A DNA stretch of 64,000 nucleotides from Hungatella sp. UBA3048 (lineage in GTDB: Bacteria; Bacillota; Clostridia; Lachnospirales; Lachnospiraceae): NCBI GenBank assembly GCA_002367105.1, contig DFCS01000038.1:1-64000 (forward strand), written 5' to 3'. The stretch's first letter is position 1. Every line of letters starts with the position of its first letter. Position numbers and translations under genes: made by a program. A model generated the notes under the pieces. The model made no database searches and was not told where the DNA came from. It saw only the letters and a program-made list of their open reading frames with translations. This document shows, one piece after another, positions 8,092-16,035 of this stretch.

Positions 8092-9122
8092 CCAATCCCT
8101 TCTGTCTGCTCAAACATATAAGGAAGTGTGAGACATACTTCGGTACCGATTCTGGGAGTGCTTAGGATGTGAATGCCATATTCGTCACCCATGAGAAGGC
8201 GGATTCTGGAATTTACGTTTATGAGTGCAATTCCTCCCTTTCCTCCTTCATTGGCGGAACTGTCATTGGCATCCATGCGGGAAAGCTTTTCATTGAGGCA
8301 GCCAAGTCTTGCTTCTTCAATGCCGATCCCGTCATCAACCACGGATAGATAAAGTACGGTTTCACTGTGCTCAATGTCAATGACAATGGTTCCCCCTGAA
8401 ACCTTAGGCTCCAATCCGTGTTTAATGGCATTCTCCACGATTGGCTGGAGAGTAAGCTTGGGAATTCGGGTTTTTAATATTTCTTCATCATCCCGGGGCA
8501 ATTTGATTTTTAATTCCAGCTTATCATCAAAGCGGTATTTCTGTATTAAAAAGTAATTTTCTACATTGTTAAGCTCTTCCTGAAGGGTGCTGAGACTCTC
8601 CATTTTTGAAGTTGTATAGCGGAAGAATACAGCTAGGGCCTCTGTGATCTTTCCGATTTCCGGGACTCCCGCCATAATCGCATCGGAACGTATGGATTCC
8701 AGCACATTATAGAGGAAATGAGGATTGATCTGATTCTGAAGGGCTAAGTATCTTGCCTGCTGTTTGGCATTTTCCATTATTTTATCCTTGTCCAGGATGG
8801 TGTGTACCTTTAAAAGCAGGGTATCTGTATCCGGTGAGATTCCCTCCAGGTTTTTAAATATTTCGGTAAAAATGATTCCTTCGTTGAAAAGTTCTATTTT
8901 TTTCCGGATGGTCCGAAAGGGTTCTAAAATCATAACTTTACCGACAGCAAGCATAAGGAAAAAGGAAAACAGCATAATCCATACGATAACTGTATATAGA
9001 ATGGATTCCGTCAGTTCCGGCCTAAGCAGAATCAGAAAGAACAGGATCAGGGCAAGACAGCTCCATGAAATCATGGCTCTTATCCAGATCAGAATCCGTT
9101 TTTTTAACCATTGTTTTTTCAA
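8088..9122 (-). CDS. LytS/YesM-type sensor histidine kinase with short extracellular loop
   Basis: A 344-residue kinase. Two hydrophobic helices (about 16-33 and 41-62) are joined by only about seven residues, so there is almost no outside domain. A linker follows, then the His_kinase (PF06580) motif QNQINPHFLYNVLES with phosphoacceptor H135, and a HATPase domain with N-box VENAIKHGLEP, DDGIGI and a glycine-rich GGKGGIALINV. Usual YesM kinases have a large extracellular dCache region, which is missing here; this layout resembles intramembrane-sensing kinases. It lies between the response regulator gene (17-base gap) and the pseudo-ATPase gene (ATGA overlap). Confidence 0.88.
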   Translation of the reverse strand: MKKQWLKKRILIWIRAMISWSCLALILFFLILLRPELTESILYTVIVWIMLFSFFLMLAVGKVMILEPFRTIRKKIELFNEGIIFTEIFKNLEGISPDTDTLLLKVHTILDKDKIMENAKQQARYLALQNQINPHFLYNVLESIRSDAIMAGVPEIGKITEALAVFFRYTTSKMESLSTLQEELNNVENYFLIQKYRFDDKLELKIKLPRDDEEILKTRIPKLTLQPIVENAIKHGLEPKVSGGTIVIDIEHSETVLYLSVVDDGIGIEEARLGCLNEKLSRMDANDSSANEGGKGGIALINVNSRIRLLMGDEYGIHILSTPRIGTEVCLTLPYMFEQTEGIG

Positions 9123-9139
9123 AGGATCTCCTCCCCTTT

Positions 9140-10768
9140 TCAGCGTTCCAGAAACATTTTGCGGTATTCATTGGGAGAGACGCCTAACGCTTTTTTAAAC
9201 TGTTTGGTAAAAAATTTGATATCACTGTAACCAACCAGCTCCGCTACTTCGCTTACGTTCCTCTCTTTTTCTACCAGAAGCTTTTTGGCAGCCTCTATCC
9301 TTACCATCTGTATATATTCGGTCAGTGTTTTTCCTGTTTCTTTTTTAAATAAGTATGAAAAATAGGTATAGCTGAAACCGGCGTTTTTTGCCAGCTCTTC
9401 CAGCTTTATTTGAACGCCCTTGTTTTTTTCTATATAATGCTTGGCATAAGCGACCGGCTTTATTTCCCTGCTTTTTAAATGGCTCAGAACTTCAAGCAGG
9501 GCTTTTGTAAGGGTTTCCTCCAGGAGTTCAAAAGCCTGGTCAAGGCTGATGCAATGCTCGTACATTTCAGAAAAATAAGCGGCTTTTCCTTTTTTATCCA
9601 GAGAGGCATCAAGAAGTTCAAACCAGTCCAGATAATTATGGGCCAGCCGCAGCAGCTCCATTTTAATGTCAAGCCCGGAGATGTTTTTTGCTGTTTGCAT
9701 GATTCGTTTTGCATCATTTAAGCAGTATTTTATTTCTTCCGGCTCAAAGGATTCCGGTCTGTCTTCTAACAGCCTTGAGATCTCTGCGGTTAAGGAGTTC
9801 TTTTCTTCTGATACGGCAGCAGGCACATTCAATTTTGACACCGTATTGGCATCCGTAAGGAGCCGGTTGTACATGGCGATCCGGCTGTACTGTATCTGCC
9901 TGATCAGTTCTTCGTCTGTATCCACCTGTTCCGTGATGATTGCTGAAAAGTATATCTTTGGAAATAGATCCTGAAGTCCCATGACCCGGTCTCTGACATG
10001 GTTTAAGGCCTTCATCAGTTCTTCCTTATCTGAAGGTTCATGGAACAGTAATAAAAATATTCCCTCTTCGGAGGCCTCAATCGTTAACTCACCTTCTTCA
10101 GAAGCAAATTCGACCTGCAGGATCTCAATCGTTTTATCAATTAAAAGCTGATAGGCCTCTTTTGTAAAATCCTTATACTCAATATCCGGCTTCACTACCA
10201 GACACCGGCCGCCCTGGTTAACAACCCGGGACGGATTGATTTTTCGGACTTCTTTTAATACGGACTCCGGCCTTTCCTCCGGCTTTTGTTCTAATACCAT
10301 TTTTAAAAATACCCGTTTAAACTCACCGGAATAGGTTCTTATGGTTTCTTCTAAGTGTATCTGGACTTCCTGGCTGCTTTTCTGCTCCAAGGTTTCTTTG
10401 ACCAGTTTTTTTAACGTACGGGTCAGATCATCCTGATTAATTGGTTTCAGCAAATAATCCCGTACTCCGTACCGGATTCCCTGTTGTGCGTATTGAAAGT
10501 CCTTATAGCCGCTTATAATAATGCATTTAAGAGAAGCATTCTGCTTCTTGGCCTCTTCAATCAGCTGGAGGCCATCCATACCCGGCATTCTGATATCCGT
10601 AAGAAGAACGTCAGGTTTCTTTTCCTGTATCAATTGAAATGCAGAGATGCCATCATAAGCAACCCCCAAAAGCTTTGCCCCTATTTCATCCCAATCGATC
10701 AAAAATTCTAAAAGCCTGCAGATTTTCTTTTCATCGTCTGCTATAATTATTCCTAAAATTGAAATCAT
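9140..10768 (-). CDS. AraC-family response regulator (YesN-like)
   Basis: A 542-residue regulator. The receiver domain (about 4-125) has the acidic pair DD (11-12), phosphoacceptor D58 in LLTDIRMPG, and the conserved lysine in YLLKPI. A long middle region of about 300 residues is poorly conserved. The C-terminus (about 440-540) is an AraC double helix-turn-helix with AGFSYTYFSYLFKKETGKT and ending GVSPNEYRK. It is the likely partner of the kinase encoded next and probably activates the transporter promoter at 6505, though no site can be proven. It is first in its transcript and divergent from holB. Confidence 0.9.
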   Translation of the reverse strand: MISILGIIIADDEKKICRLLEFLIDWDEIGAKLLGVAYDGISAFQLIQEKKPDVLLTDIRMPGMDGLQLIEEAKKQNASLKCIIISGYKDFQYAQQGIRYGVRDYLLKPINQDDLTRTLKKLVKETLEQKSSQEVQIHLEETIRTYSGEFKRVFLKMVLEQKPEERPESVLKEVRKINPSRVVNQGGRCLVVKPDIEYKDFTKEAYQLLIDKTIEILQVEFASEEGELTIEASEEGIFLLLFHEPSDKEELMKALNHVRDRVMGLQDLFPKIYFSAIITEQVDTDEELIRQIQYSRIAMYNRLLTDANTVSKLNVPAAVSEEKNSLTAEISRLLEDRPESFEPEEIKYCLNDAKRIMQTAKNISGLDIKMELLRLAHNYLDWFELLDASLDKKGKAAYFSEMYEHCISLDQAFELLEETLTKALLEVLSHLKSREIKPVAYAKHYIEKNKGVQIKLEELAKNAGFSYTYFSYLFKKETGKTLTEYIQMVRIEAAKKLLVEKERNVSEVAELVGYSDIKFFTKQFKKALGVSPNEYRKMFLER

Positions 10769-10923
10769 CCCCTATTGTTTTAATTCCGATACAAATACCT
10801 TCTCTTCTCAGTATACTTCACCGGGTTTATAATCTCAACTTAAAAAGTTTATGTGCTGAAAAATATTGACTGAAAATGTGCAGAAACCCGGGAAATGATA
10901 AAGGATTTGCCAATACTTCTTTC

Positions 10924-10952
10924 TTGTGGTGATAAACGTTCTATGTTATAAT
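10924..10952 (+). promoter_or_regulatory. Promoter for holB and following genes
   Basis: TTGTGG (10924-10929) and a perfect TATAAT (10947-10952) are 17 bases apart. It lies in the 256-base gap between the divergent response regulator and holB. The rest of the gap is AT-rich with no other clear element. Confidence 0.65.
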
Positions 10953-11024
10953 TAGTTAAATTCGTTTTTCCGTTTTCAGAGACAGGGAGGACGGGTTGGA
11001 CAACAGTGACAGGGGGGTGCCTCT

Positions 11025-12014
11025 ATGCCAGGATTTAAGGATATCATCGGCCATGAGAGAATCAAAGAACATTTGCAAAAAGCCATTGAATCAAATCATG
11101 TTTCTCATGCTTACATTTTGACAGGGGAAGCGGGGATGGGGCGTAAGTCCCTGGCCAATGCGTTTGCAATGACCCTACTCTGTGAAAAGGGAAAGAGTGA
11201 GCCATGTATGCAGTGCCATGCATGCAGGCAGGTCATGAGCGAAAACCATCCGGATCTGATATATCTGACCCATGAGAAATCAGGAAGCATTGGCGTTGAC
11301 GATATCAGGGAGCAGATAAATGACACCATTATGATACGCCCTTATAGCAGTTACTATAAGATCTACATTGTGGATGAAGCGGAAAAGATGACGGTTCAGG
11401 CACAGAACGCCCTGCTTAAGACGATCGAAGAACCTCCCTCTTATGCGGTTATTATGCTGCTTACGACCAATCAGGAGGCATTTCTTCCCACCATTCTATC
11501 AAGATGTGTGCAGTTAAAGCTTAAGCCTTTGCAGGATTCCGTGGTAAAATCCTATTTAACAGGATCTTTGGGAATTGCAGAGAGCAAAGCGGAGATTTAT
11601 GCAGCATTTGCCAGAGGAAATCTTGGAAGGGCGATTCATCTGGCTACTTCTGAGGAGTTTCAGGTAATGTATAAGGAATTGATCCATATGCTGAAGCACT
11701 TGAAGGATATGGATATTGTGGAGCTGCTTTTTTACATTAAGAAGATGAAGGATGAAAATCTGGATATATATGACTGCCTTGATTTTATGCAGCTATGGTA
11801 CCGGGATGTTTTAATGTATAAGGTGACTCAGGATATTAATCTTCTGGTTTTCAGGGAAGAATACAATACAATGAAAGAGATGAGCGCTGCCAGCGCTTAT
11901 GATGGCATTGAGATGATTTTAAAGGCCATTGATAAGGCCAGGATCCGTTTGGATGCCAATGTCAATATGGAGCTGGCTATGGAGCTCATGCTGCTTGTTA
12001 TGAAGGAGAATTAA
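11025..12014 (+). CDS. holB: DNA polymerase III subunit delta'
   Basis: A 329-residue clamp-loader subunit of the DnaX/HolB AAA+ type. DIIGHERIKEHLQKAI opens the protein, as in the family; the P-loop position reads GEAGMGRKS, with R in the place of the second glycine, as delta' does not need ATP hydrolysis. Four cysteines (CEKGKSEPCMQCHAC, about 54-68) form the zinc knuckle. IYIVDEAEKM and LLKTIEEPP match the DEAD-like and following segments, and TILSRCVQLK carries the SRC motif. It lies just upstream of ricT, the usual Firmicute order. GGGGGG about six bases upstream serves the ATG. Confidence 0.93.
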   Translation: MPGFKDIIGHERIKEHLQKAIESNHVSHAYILTGEAGMGRKSLANAFAMTLLCEKGKSEPCMQCHACRQVMSENHPDLIYLTHEKSGSIGVDDIREQINDTIMIRPYSSYYKIYIVDEAEKMTVQAQNALLKTIEEPPSYAVIMLLTTNQEAFLPTILSRCVQLKLKPLQDSVVKSYLTGSLGIAESKAEIYAAFARGNLGRAIHLATSEEFQVMYKELIHMLKHLKDMDIVELLFYIKKMKDENLDIYDCLDFMQLWYRDVLMYKVTQDINLLVFREEYNTMKEMSAASAYDGIEMILKAIDKARIRLDANVNMELAMELMLLVMKEN

Positions 12015-12017
12015 TTT

Positions 12018-12926
12018 ATGATAAAGGTAATAGGCGTTCGGTTCCGCAACGCAGGAAAAATTTATTACTTTGATCCCATGAGCCTGGAGGTACGGACCGG
12101 GGATCATGTAATTGTGGAAACTGCCCGGGGAGTAGAATATGGTTACGTTGTCCTTGGATGCCGGGAAGTGGAAGACGAAAAGGTGGTTCAGCCCTTAAAG
12201 CCGGTGATCCGCATGGCTACCAAGGCTGATGATGAAGTGGAAAAAAGAAATCATGAAAAGGAAAAGGAAGCATTTAAGATCTGCAAAGAGAAGATCAGAA
12301 AGCACGGTCTTCAGATGAAGCTGATTGATGCGGAATATACCTTTGACAATAATAAGGTGTTGTTTTATTTTACTGCGGACGGAAGAATCGATTTCAGGGA
12401 GCTTGTTAAGGATCTGGCTTCTGTTTTCAAGACCAGGATTGAGCTTCGCCAGGTAGGGGTCCGGGATGAGACTAAAATCGTGGGAGGGATCGGCATCTGC
12501 GGAAGAACCTTATGCTGCCATTCCTACCTTTCAGAATTCATACCTGTATCCATTAAGATGGCAAAAGAGCAGAATCTGTCTTTAAATCCCACCAAGATAT
12601 CCGGTGTCTGCGGAAGGCTGATGTGCTGCTTAAAGAATGAAGAGGAAACCTATGAGGAGCTTAACAGCAAGCTTCCCAATGTAGGAGATTTTGTGACAAC
12701 GGATGACGGGCTTAAGGGTGAGGTTCATTCCGTTAGCGTTTTAAGGCAGCTGGTAAAGGTGGTTGTTACCATTAAGGACGAAAAAGAAATCCGGGAATAC
12801 CGGGTGGATCAGCTGAAGTTTAAGCCAAGACGCCGCCGTGAGAAGGCTCAGGTAACGGATGAGGAGTTAAAGGCATTAGAGGCTCTTGAAAAGAAAGAAG
12901 GAAAGTCTAAGTTAGATGACAATTGA
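12018..12926 (+). CDS. ricT: RicT/YaaT PSP1-domain protein
   Basis: A 302-residue PSP1 C-terminal domain protein. The PSP1 region spans about 60-150. Two cysteine motifs, GICGRTLCCHSYL and GVCGRLMCCL, carry residues that in Bacillus RicT bind an iron-sulfur cluster with RicA and RicF. The Ric complex promotes mRNA maturation by RNase Y and affects sporulation phosphorelay and competence. The C-terminus (from about 265) is a charged tail. It starts three bases after holB and ends inside the methyltransferase gene by eleven bases, so all are cotranscribed. Confidence 0.92.
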   Translation: MIKVIGVRFRNAGKIYYFDPMSLEVRTGDHVIVETARGVEYGYVVLGCREVEDEKVVQPLKPVIRMATKADDEVEKRNHEKEKEAFKICKEKIRKHGLQMKLIDAEYTFDNNKVLFYFTADGRIDFRELVKDLASVFKTRIELRQVGVRDETKIVGGIGICGRTLCCHSYLSEFIPVSIKMAKEQNLSLNPTKISGVCGRLMCCLKNEEETYEELNSKLPNVGDFVTTDDGLKGEVHSVSVLRQLVKVVVTIKDEKEIREYRVDQLKFKPRRRREKAQVTDEELKALEALEKKEGKSKLDDN

Positions 12927-13653
12927 TTTAAAAGAAAATGAACGTATAGATGATCTGCAGAGAAACGGATATCAGATCATACAGAACCGGGATGGGTTCT
13001 GCTTTGGTATGGATGCGGTTCTTCTTTCCGGATTTGCGCTGGTAAAGCAAGGGGAAAAGGCGGTAGATTTAGGGACAGGCACCGGGATCATCCCCCTCCT
13101 TTTGGAGGCTAAAAACCAGGGCATTCATTATACCGGACTGGAGATTCAGGAAGCCATGGCGGAAATGGCCAGAAGGAGCGTGGCCTTAAATCATCTGGAA
13201 GAAAAAATATCCATAGTAACGGGAGATATAAAGGAAGCCAGCCGTTTATTTGGCGCGGCTTCCTTTGACGTAGTGACCTCTAACCCCCCGTATATGAACG
13301 ATTCTCACGGCCTTAAGAATCCGGAGCTGCCTAAGGCCATAGCCCGTCACGAGGTGTTATGTACCCTTCATGATGTAACAAGAGAAGCGGCTAAGCTTTT
13401 GAGGCCGGGCGGGAGGTTTTACATGGTACACCGGCCTCACCGGCTGGTTGAGATTATAACGGCTTTAAAAAGCTGCGGATTGGAGCCAAAGCGGATGAAG
13501 ATGGTTCATCCCTATGTGGACAGGGAAGCCAACATGGTTCTCATTGAAGCTGTGAGGGGAGGAAAATCCATGATCAAGGTGGAGGCTCCTGTTATTGTAT
13601 ATAAAGAACCAGGTGTGTATACGGATGAGATCTATACCATTTACGGGTATTGA
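12916..13653 (+). CDS. trmN6: tRNA1(Val) adenine-N6 methyltransferase-like protein (YabB/YfiC)
   Basis: A 245-residue Rossmann-fold methyltransferase. The SAM loop is VDLGTGTGIIPLLL (about 50-63) and the catalytic motif is NPPY in VVTSNPPYMND (about 123-133), typical of adenine or glutamine N-methyltransferases. The N-terminal IIQNRDGFCFGMDAVLLSGF is characteristic of the YfiC/YabB group that methylates A37 of tRNA-Val. Its start overlaps ricT by eleven bases and its stop TGA overlaps the ATG of rsmI. The intermediate genes yabA and yazA of Bacillus are absent here. Confidence 0.88.
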   Translation: MTIDLKENERIDDLQRNGYQIIQNRDGFCFGMDAVLLSGFALVKQGEKAVDLGTGTGIIPLLLEAKNQGIHYTGLEIQEAMAEMARRSVALNHLEEKISIVTGDIKEASRLFGAASFDVVTSNPPYMNDSHGLKNPELPKAIARHEVLCTLHDVTREAAKLLRPGGRFYMVHRPHRLVEIITALKSCGLEPKRMKMVHPYVDREANMVLIEAVRGGKSMIKVEAPVIVYKEPGVYTDEIYTIYGY

Positions 13654-14546
13654 TGACGAAAAAGAGGAAACGGCTGGGAGCAGGAAAATTGGAAGAGAAT
13701 AAAGGTAAGTTATTTTTGTGTGCAACGCCCATAGGGAATCTTGATGATATCACCCTGAGGGTATTAAATACGTTAAAGGAAGTGGATTTGATTGCGGCGG
13801 AAGATACCCGCCACAGCATCAAGCTTTTAAACCATTTTGATATAAAGACACCCATGACAAGCTACCATGAGTATAATAAGGTGGAAAAAGCCAGGTACTT
13901 AGTGGAGCAGATGAAACAAGGAGTTCGGATTGCCTTAATCACGGATGCAGGGACGCCGGGTATCTCGGATCCTGGAGAGGAACTGGTAAAGCAGTGCTAT
14001 GAGGCAGGAATTGAGCTGACTTCTCTTCCCGGACCGGCGGCCTGTATTACGGCTCTTACTCTTTCAGGGCTTGGTACCAGACGCTTTTCTTTTGAAGCGT
14101 TTTTACCGACTGATAAGAAGGAGAAGCAGTGGATTTTAGAGGAGCTTAAGGAAGAGACCAGGACCATGATCATTTACGAAGCGCCTCACCGTATTGTCAG
14201 AACCTTAAAGGAGCTTTATGAGGCTTTAGGAGATCGGAGGATCACCATTTGCAGGGAGCTTACAAAACGATTTGAAACTGCGTTTCGGACAACCTTTATG
14301 GAAGCCTTAAAGGCTTATGAAGAGGAAGATCCTAAGGGCGAGTGTGTCATCGTCATAGAAGGAAAGAGTATCAGGGAGAAAATAGAGGAAAGATCCATGG
14401 CCTCCCGGGAGATGTCCATGGAGGAACACATGGAGCTTTACGAAAGCCAGGGGATAGACTGGAAAGAAGCAATGCGCATGGTTGCAAAGGACAGGGGGAT
14501 CAGCAAGAGAGAGGTTTATCAGTACCTGTTGAACCATGAATTGTAA
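13653..14546 (+). CDS. rsmI: 16S rRNA (cytidine-1402-2'-O)-methyltransferase
   Basis: A protein of about 297 residues from the ATG that overlaps the preceding stop; a TTG one codon earlier is also possible. GKLFLCATPIGNLDDITLR is the diagnostic N-terminus of RsmI, followed by LIAAEDTRHS, ALITDAGTPGISDPG and LPGPAACITAL, which form the SAM-binding tetrapyrrole-methylase-type domain. A basic, helical C-terminal tail follows (KEAMRMVAKDRGISKREVYQ). It methylates the ribose of C1402 in the ribosomal decoding site together with RsmH. It is the last gene of the holB operon. Confidence 0.95.
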   Translation: MTKKRKRLGAGKLEENKGKLFLCATPIGNLDDITLRVLNTLKEVDLIAAEDTRHSIKLLNHFDIKTPMTSYHEYNKVEKARYLVEQMKQGVRIALITDAGTPGISDPGEELVKQCYEAGIELTSLPGPAACITALTLSGLGTRRFSFEAFLPTDKKEKQWILEELKEETRTMIIYEAPHRIVRTLKELYEALGDRRITICRELTKRFETAFRTTFMEALKAYEEEDPKGECVIVIEGKSIREKIEERSMASREMSMEEHMELYESQGIDWKEAMRMVAKDRGISKREVYQYLLNHEL

Positions 14547-14554
14547 AATTTCTC

Positions 14555-14581
14555 TTGACAATCTGCGTATCATTTTATAAA
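14555..14581 (+). promoter_or_regulatory. Probable promoter of the fatty-acid operon
   Basis: A consensus TTGACA (14555-14560) is followed after 15 bases by TATAAA (14576-14581). The spacing is a little short. It lies just after rsmI and directly before the FabT-like operator at 14585, which would cover the transcription start. Confidence 0.45.
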
Positions 14582-14584
14582 ATT

Positions 14585-14601
14585 ACTTTGATATTCAAAA
14601 T
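14585..14601 (+). promoter_or_regulatory. FabT-like operator upstream of fabH
   Basis: TTTGA, three bases, TCAAA: the inverted repeat known for the MarR-type regulator FabT of streptococci. It sits at the expected start of transcription behind TTGACA/TATAAA. A second, better copy lies at 15738. The fabT gene itself is not in this window. Confidence 0.55.
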
Positions 14602-14638
14602 ATTTGATATATAAAACAATCCAACGCGGCATGGATCC

Positions 14639-14715
14639 CGCAGGCTCCAAACGCCTTGCAGGCATACCCTTGCACCCGGTAACGCGGGTGAAACCTGTCC
14701 AGGTATCATGGACAG
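14639..14715 (+). promoter_or_regulatory. Structured leader of fabH
   Basis: Three consecutive stems can be drawn: GCAGGC with GCCTTGC (14640-14659, one bulge), CACCCG with CGGGTG (14673-14690, loop GTAACG) and CTGTCC with GGACAG (14695-14715). The region is GC-richer than its surroundings and lies between the promoter/operator and the fabH ribosome binding site. I do not recognise it as a known riboswitch. It could be a cis-regulatory RNA or simply a structured leader. Confidence 0.4.
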
Positions 14716-14745
14716 CGAAAAGGAAAGGAGAGGTGGGAGACATGG

Positions 14746-15723
14746 ATGGGGGAATTTATGACAACAAGAATAATAGGAACAGGTTCAGCTGTCCCGGAGC
14801 AAGTGGTAACCAATGATGATCTGGCAGAGGTTGTGGATACCAGTGATGAGTGGATAAGGACCAGGACCGGAATAAAGGAAAGGCGGATCGCATCGGCGGA
14901 GTCGGGAACCTCTGATCTGGCCATACAGGCTGCTAAAGAGGCGCTTATCAATGCAGGTGTATCGGCAGATGAACTGGATATCATCATTTTAGCCACTTCT
15001 TCTGCGGACTGCTGTTTCCCCAGCGGCGCCTGTGAGGTGCAGGCGGCAATCGGAGCTTACAGGGCCGCTGCCTTTGATTTAAGTGCGGCATGTTCCGGTT
15101 TTGTTTACGCCTTAAATACGGTCCACGGATTTTTTAAGGCCGGGATCTACCGGACCGGGCTCGTGATCGGGGCGGATACCTTAAGTAAGCTGATTGACTG
15201 GAATGACAGAGGCACCTGCGTTCTGTTCGGGGATGGAGCCGGAGCGGCTGTTGTCCGGGCAGAGGAAAAGGGGATCCTTCACATGACCATGGGAGCGGAT
15301 GGCACCAGAGGAAACGCTCTGGAATGCGGAGGGAGAACCACAGGTAACTTCCTCACAGGAAAGAAGCCGGAGCTTGGTTATATGACCATGGACGGTCAGG
15401 AAGTGTTCAAATTTGCAGTCAAAACCGTGCCGGAGTCCATTAAACAGGTTGTGGAAGAAAGCGGAACCGACATGGAAGAAATTAAATATTTTATTCTGCA
15501 TCAGGCAAATTACCGGATTTTTGAATCCATCGCAAAGCGGTTGAAGATACCTATGGAAAAATTTCCTACCAATCTGGAACGGTTTGGAAATACATCGGGA
15601 GCGACCATACCAATCCTTTTGGATGAGATGAACCGGGAAGGAAAGTTACAGCGGGGAGATAAACTCGTACTTGCTGGCTTTGGAGCAGGATTAACCTGGG
15701 GAGCCACTCTTTTGGAGTGGTAA
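14746..15723 (+). CDS. fabH: Beta-ketoacyl-ACP synthase III
   Basis: A 325-residue condensing enzyme that starts fatty-acid synthesis by joining acetyl-CoA (or branched acyl-CoA) to malonyl-ACP. The active cysteine is in DLSAACSGFVYAL (C116), the histidine in ILHQANYRI and the asparagine in FGNTSGATIP, the full Cys-His-Asn triad. GTGSAVPEQVVTNDDL is the usual N-terminus. A start at 14758 (MTTRIIGTG) is equally likely, since GGGGGA lies eight bases before it; the longer start at 14746 is given here. It opens the fab/acc operon. Confidence 0.95.
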   Translation: MGEFMTTRIIGTGSAVPEQVVTNDDLAEVVDTSDEWIRTRTGIKERRIASAESGTSDLAIQAAKEALINAGVSADELDIIILATSSADCCFPSGACEVQAAIGAYRAAAFDLSAACSGFVYALNTVHGFFKAGIYRTGLVIGADTLSKLIDWNDRGTCVLFGDGAGAAVVRAEEKGILHMTMGADGTRGNALECGGRTTGNFLTGKKPELGYMTMDGQEVFKFAVKTVPESIKQVVEESGTDMEEIKYFILHQANYRIFESIAKRLKIPMEKFPTNLERFGNTSGATIPILLDEMNREGKLQRGDKLVLAGFGAGLTWGATLLEW

Positions 15724-15737
15724 TGATTTCAACTAAT

Positions 15738-15754
15738 ACTTTGAAACTCAAAGT
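15738..15754 (+). promoter_or_regulatory. FabT-like operator between fabH and acpP
   Basis: A perfect inverted repeat ACTTTGA-N3-TCAAAGT in the 75-base gap between fabH and acpP, matching the streptococcal FabT box. No convincing separate promoter is seen around it, so it may repress an unseen start site or act within the transcript. Confidence 0.65.
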
Positions 15755-15798
15755 AATAGAATAAAAATAATAAGAATGAAAATGAAAGAGGAGATTGA

Positions 15799-16035
15799 AT
15801 GATGTTAGAGAAAATGCAGGAAATTATCGCAGAGCAGTTAAACGTGGAGGCAAGTAAAATTACCGCTGAATCCTCCTTCAAAGAGGACTTAGGAGCAGAT
15901 TCCCTGGATTTATTTGAGCTTGTTATGGCTCTTGAGGATGAGTATTCTGTAGAAATCCCATCTGAGGATTTAGAGAAACTGACTACAGTTCAGCAGGTTA
16001 TGGACTATTTAAAAGCGAAGGGCGTGGAAGCGTAA
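15799..16035 (+). CDS. acpP: Acyl carrier protein
   Basis: A 78-residue acidic four-helix protein. The phosphopantetheine serine lies in GADSLDLFELVMALE (DSL motif, S36). It carries the growing acyl chain between the enzymes of this operon. Two ATG codons stand in tandem at 15799 and 15802; GAGGAG is placed well for either. Its stop overlaps the fabK start by one base (TAATG). Confidence 0.96.
   Translation: MMLEKMQEIIAEQLNVEASKITAESSFKEDLGADSLDLFELVMALEDEYSVEIPSEDLEKLTTVQQVMDYLKAKGVEA

Noticed and set aside
15181..15501. Long antisense frames within the fab genes, and similar ones at 18985-19449 and 21154-21546
   Set aside because: All lie opposite well-defined fatty-acid genes and have composition expected from antisense reading of GC-richer codons.
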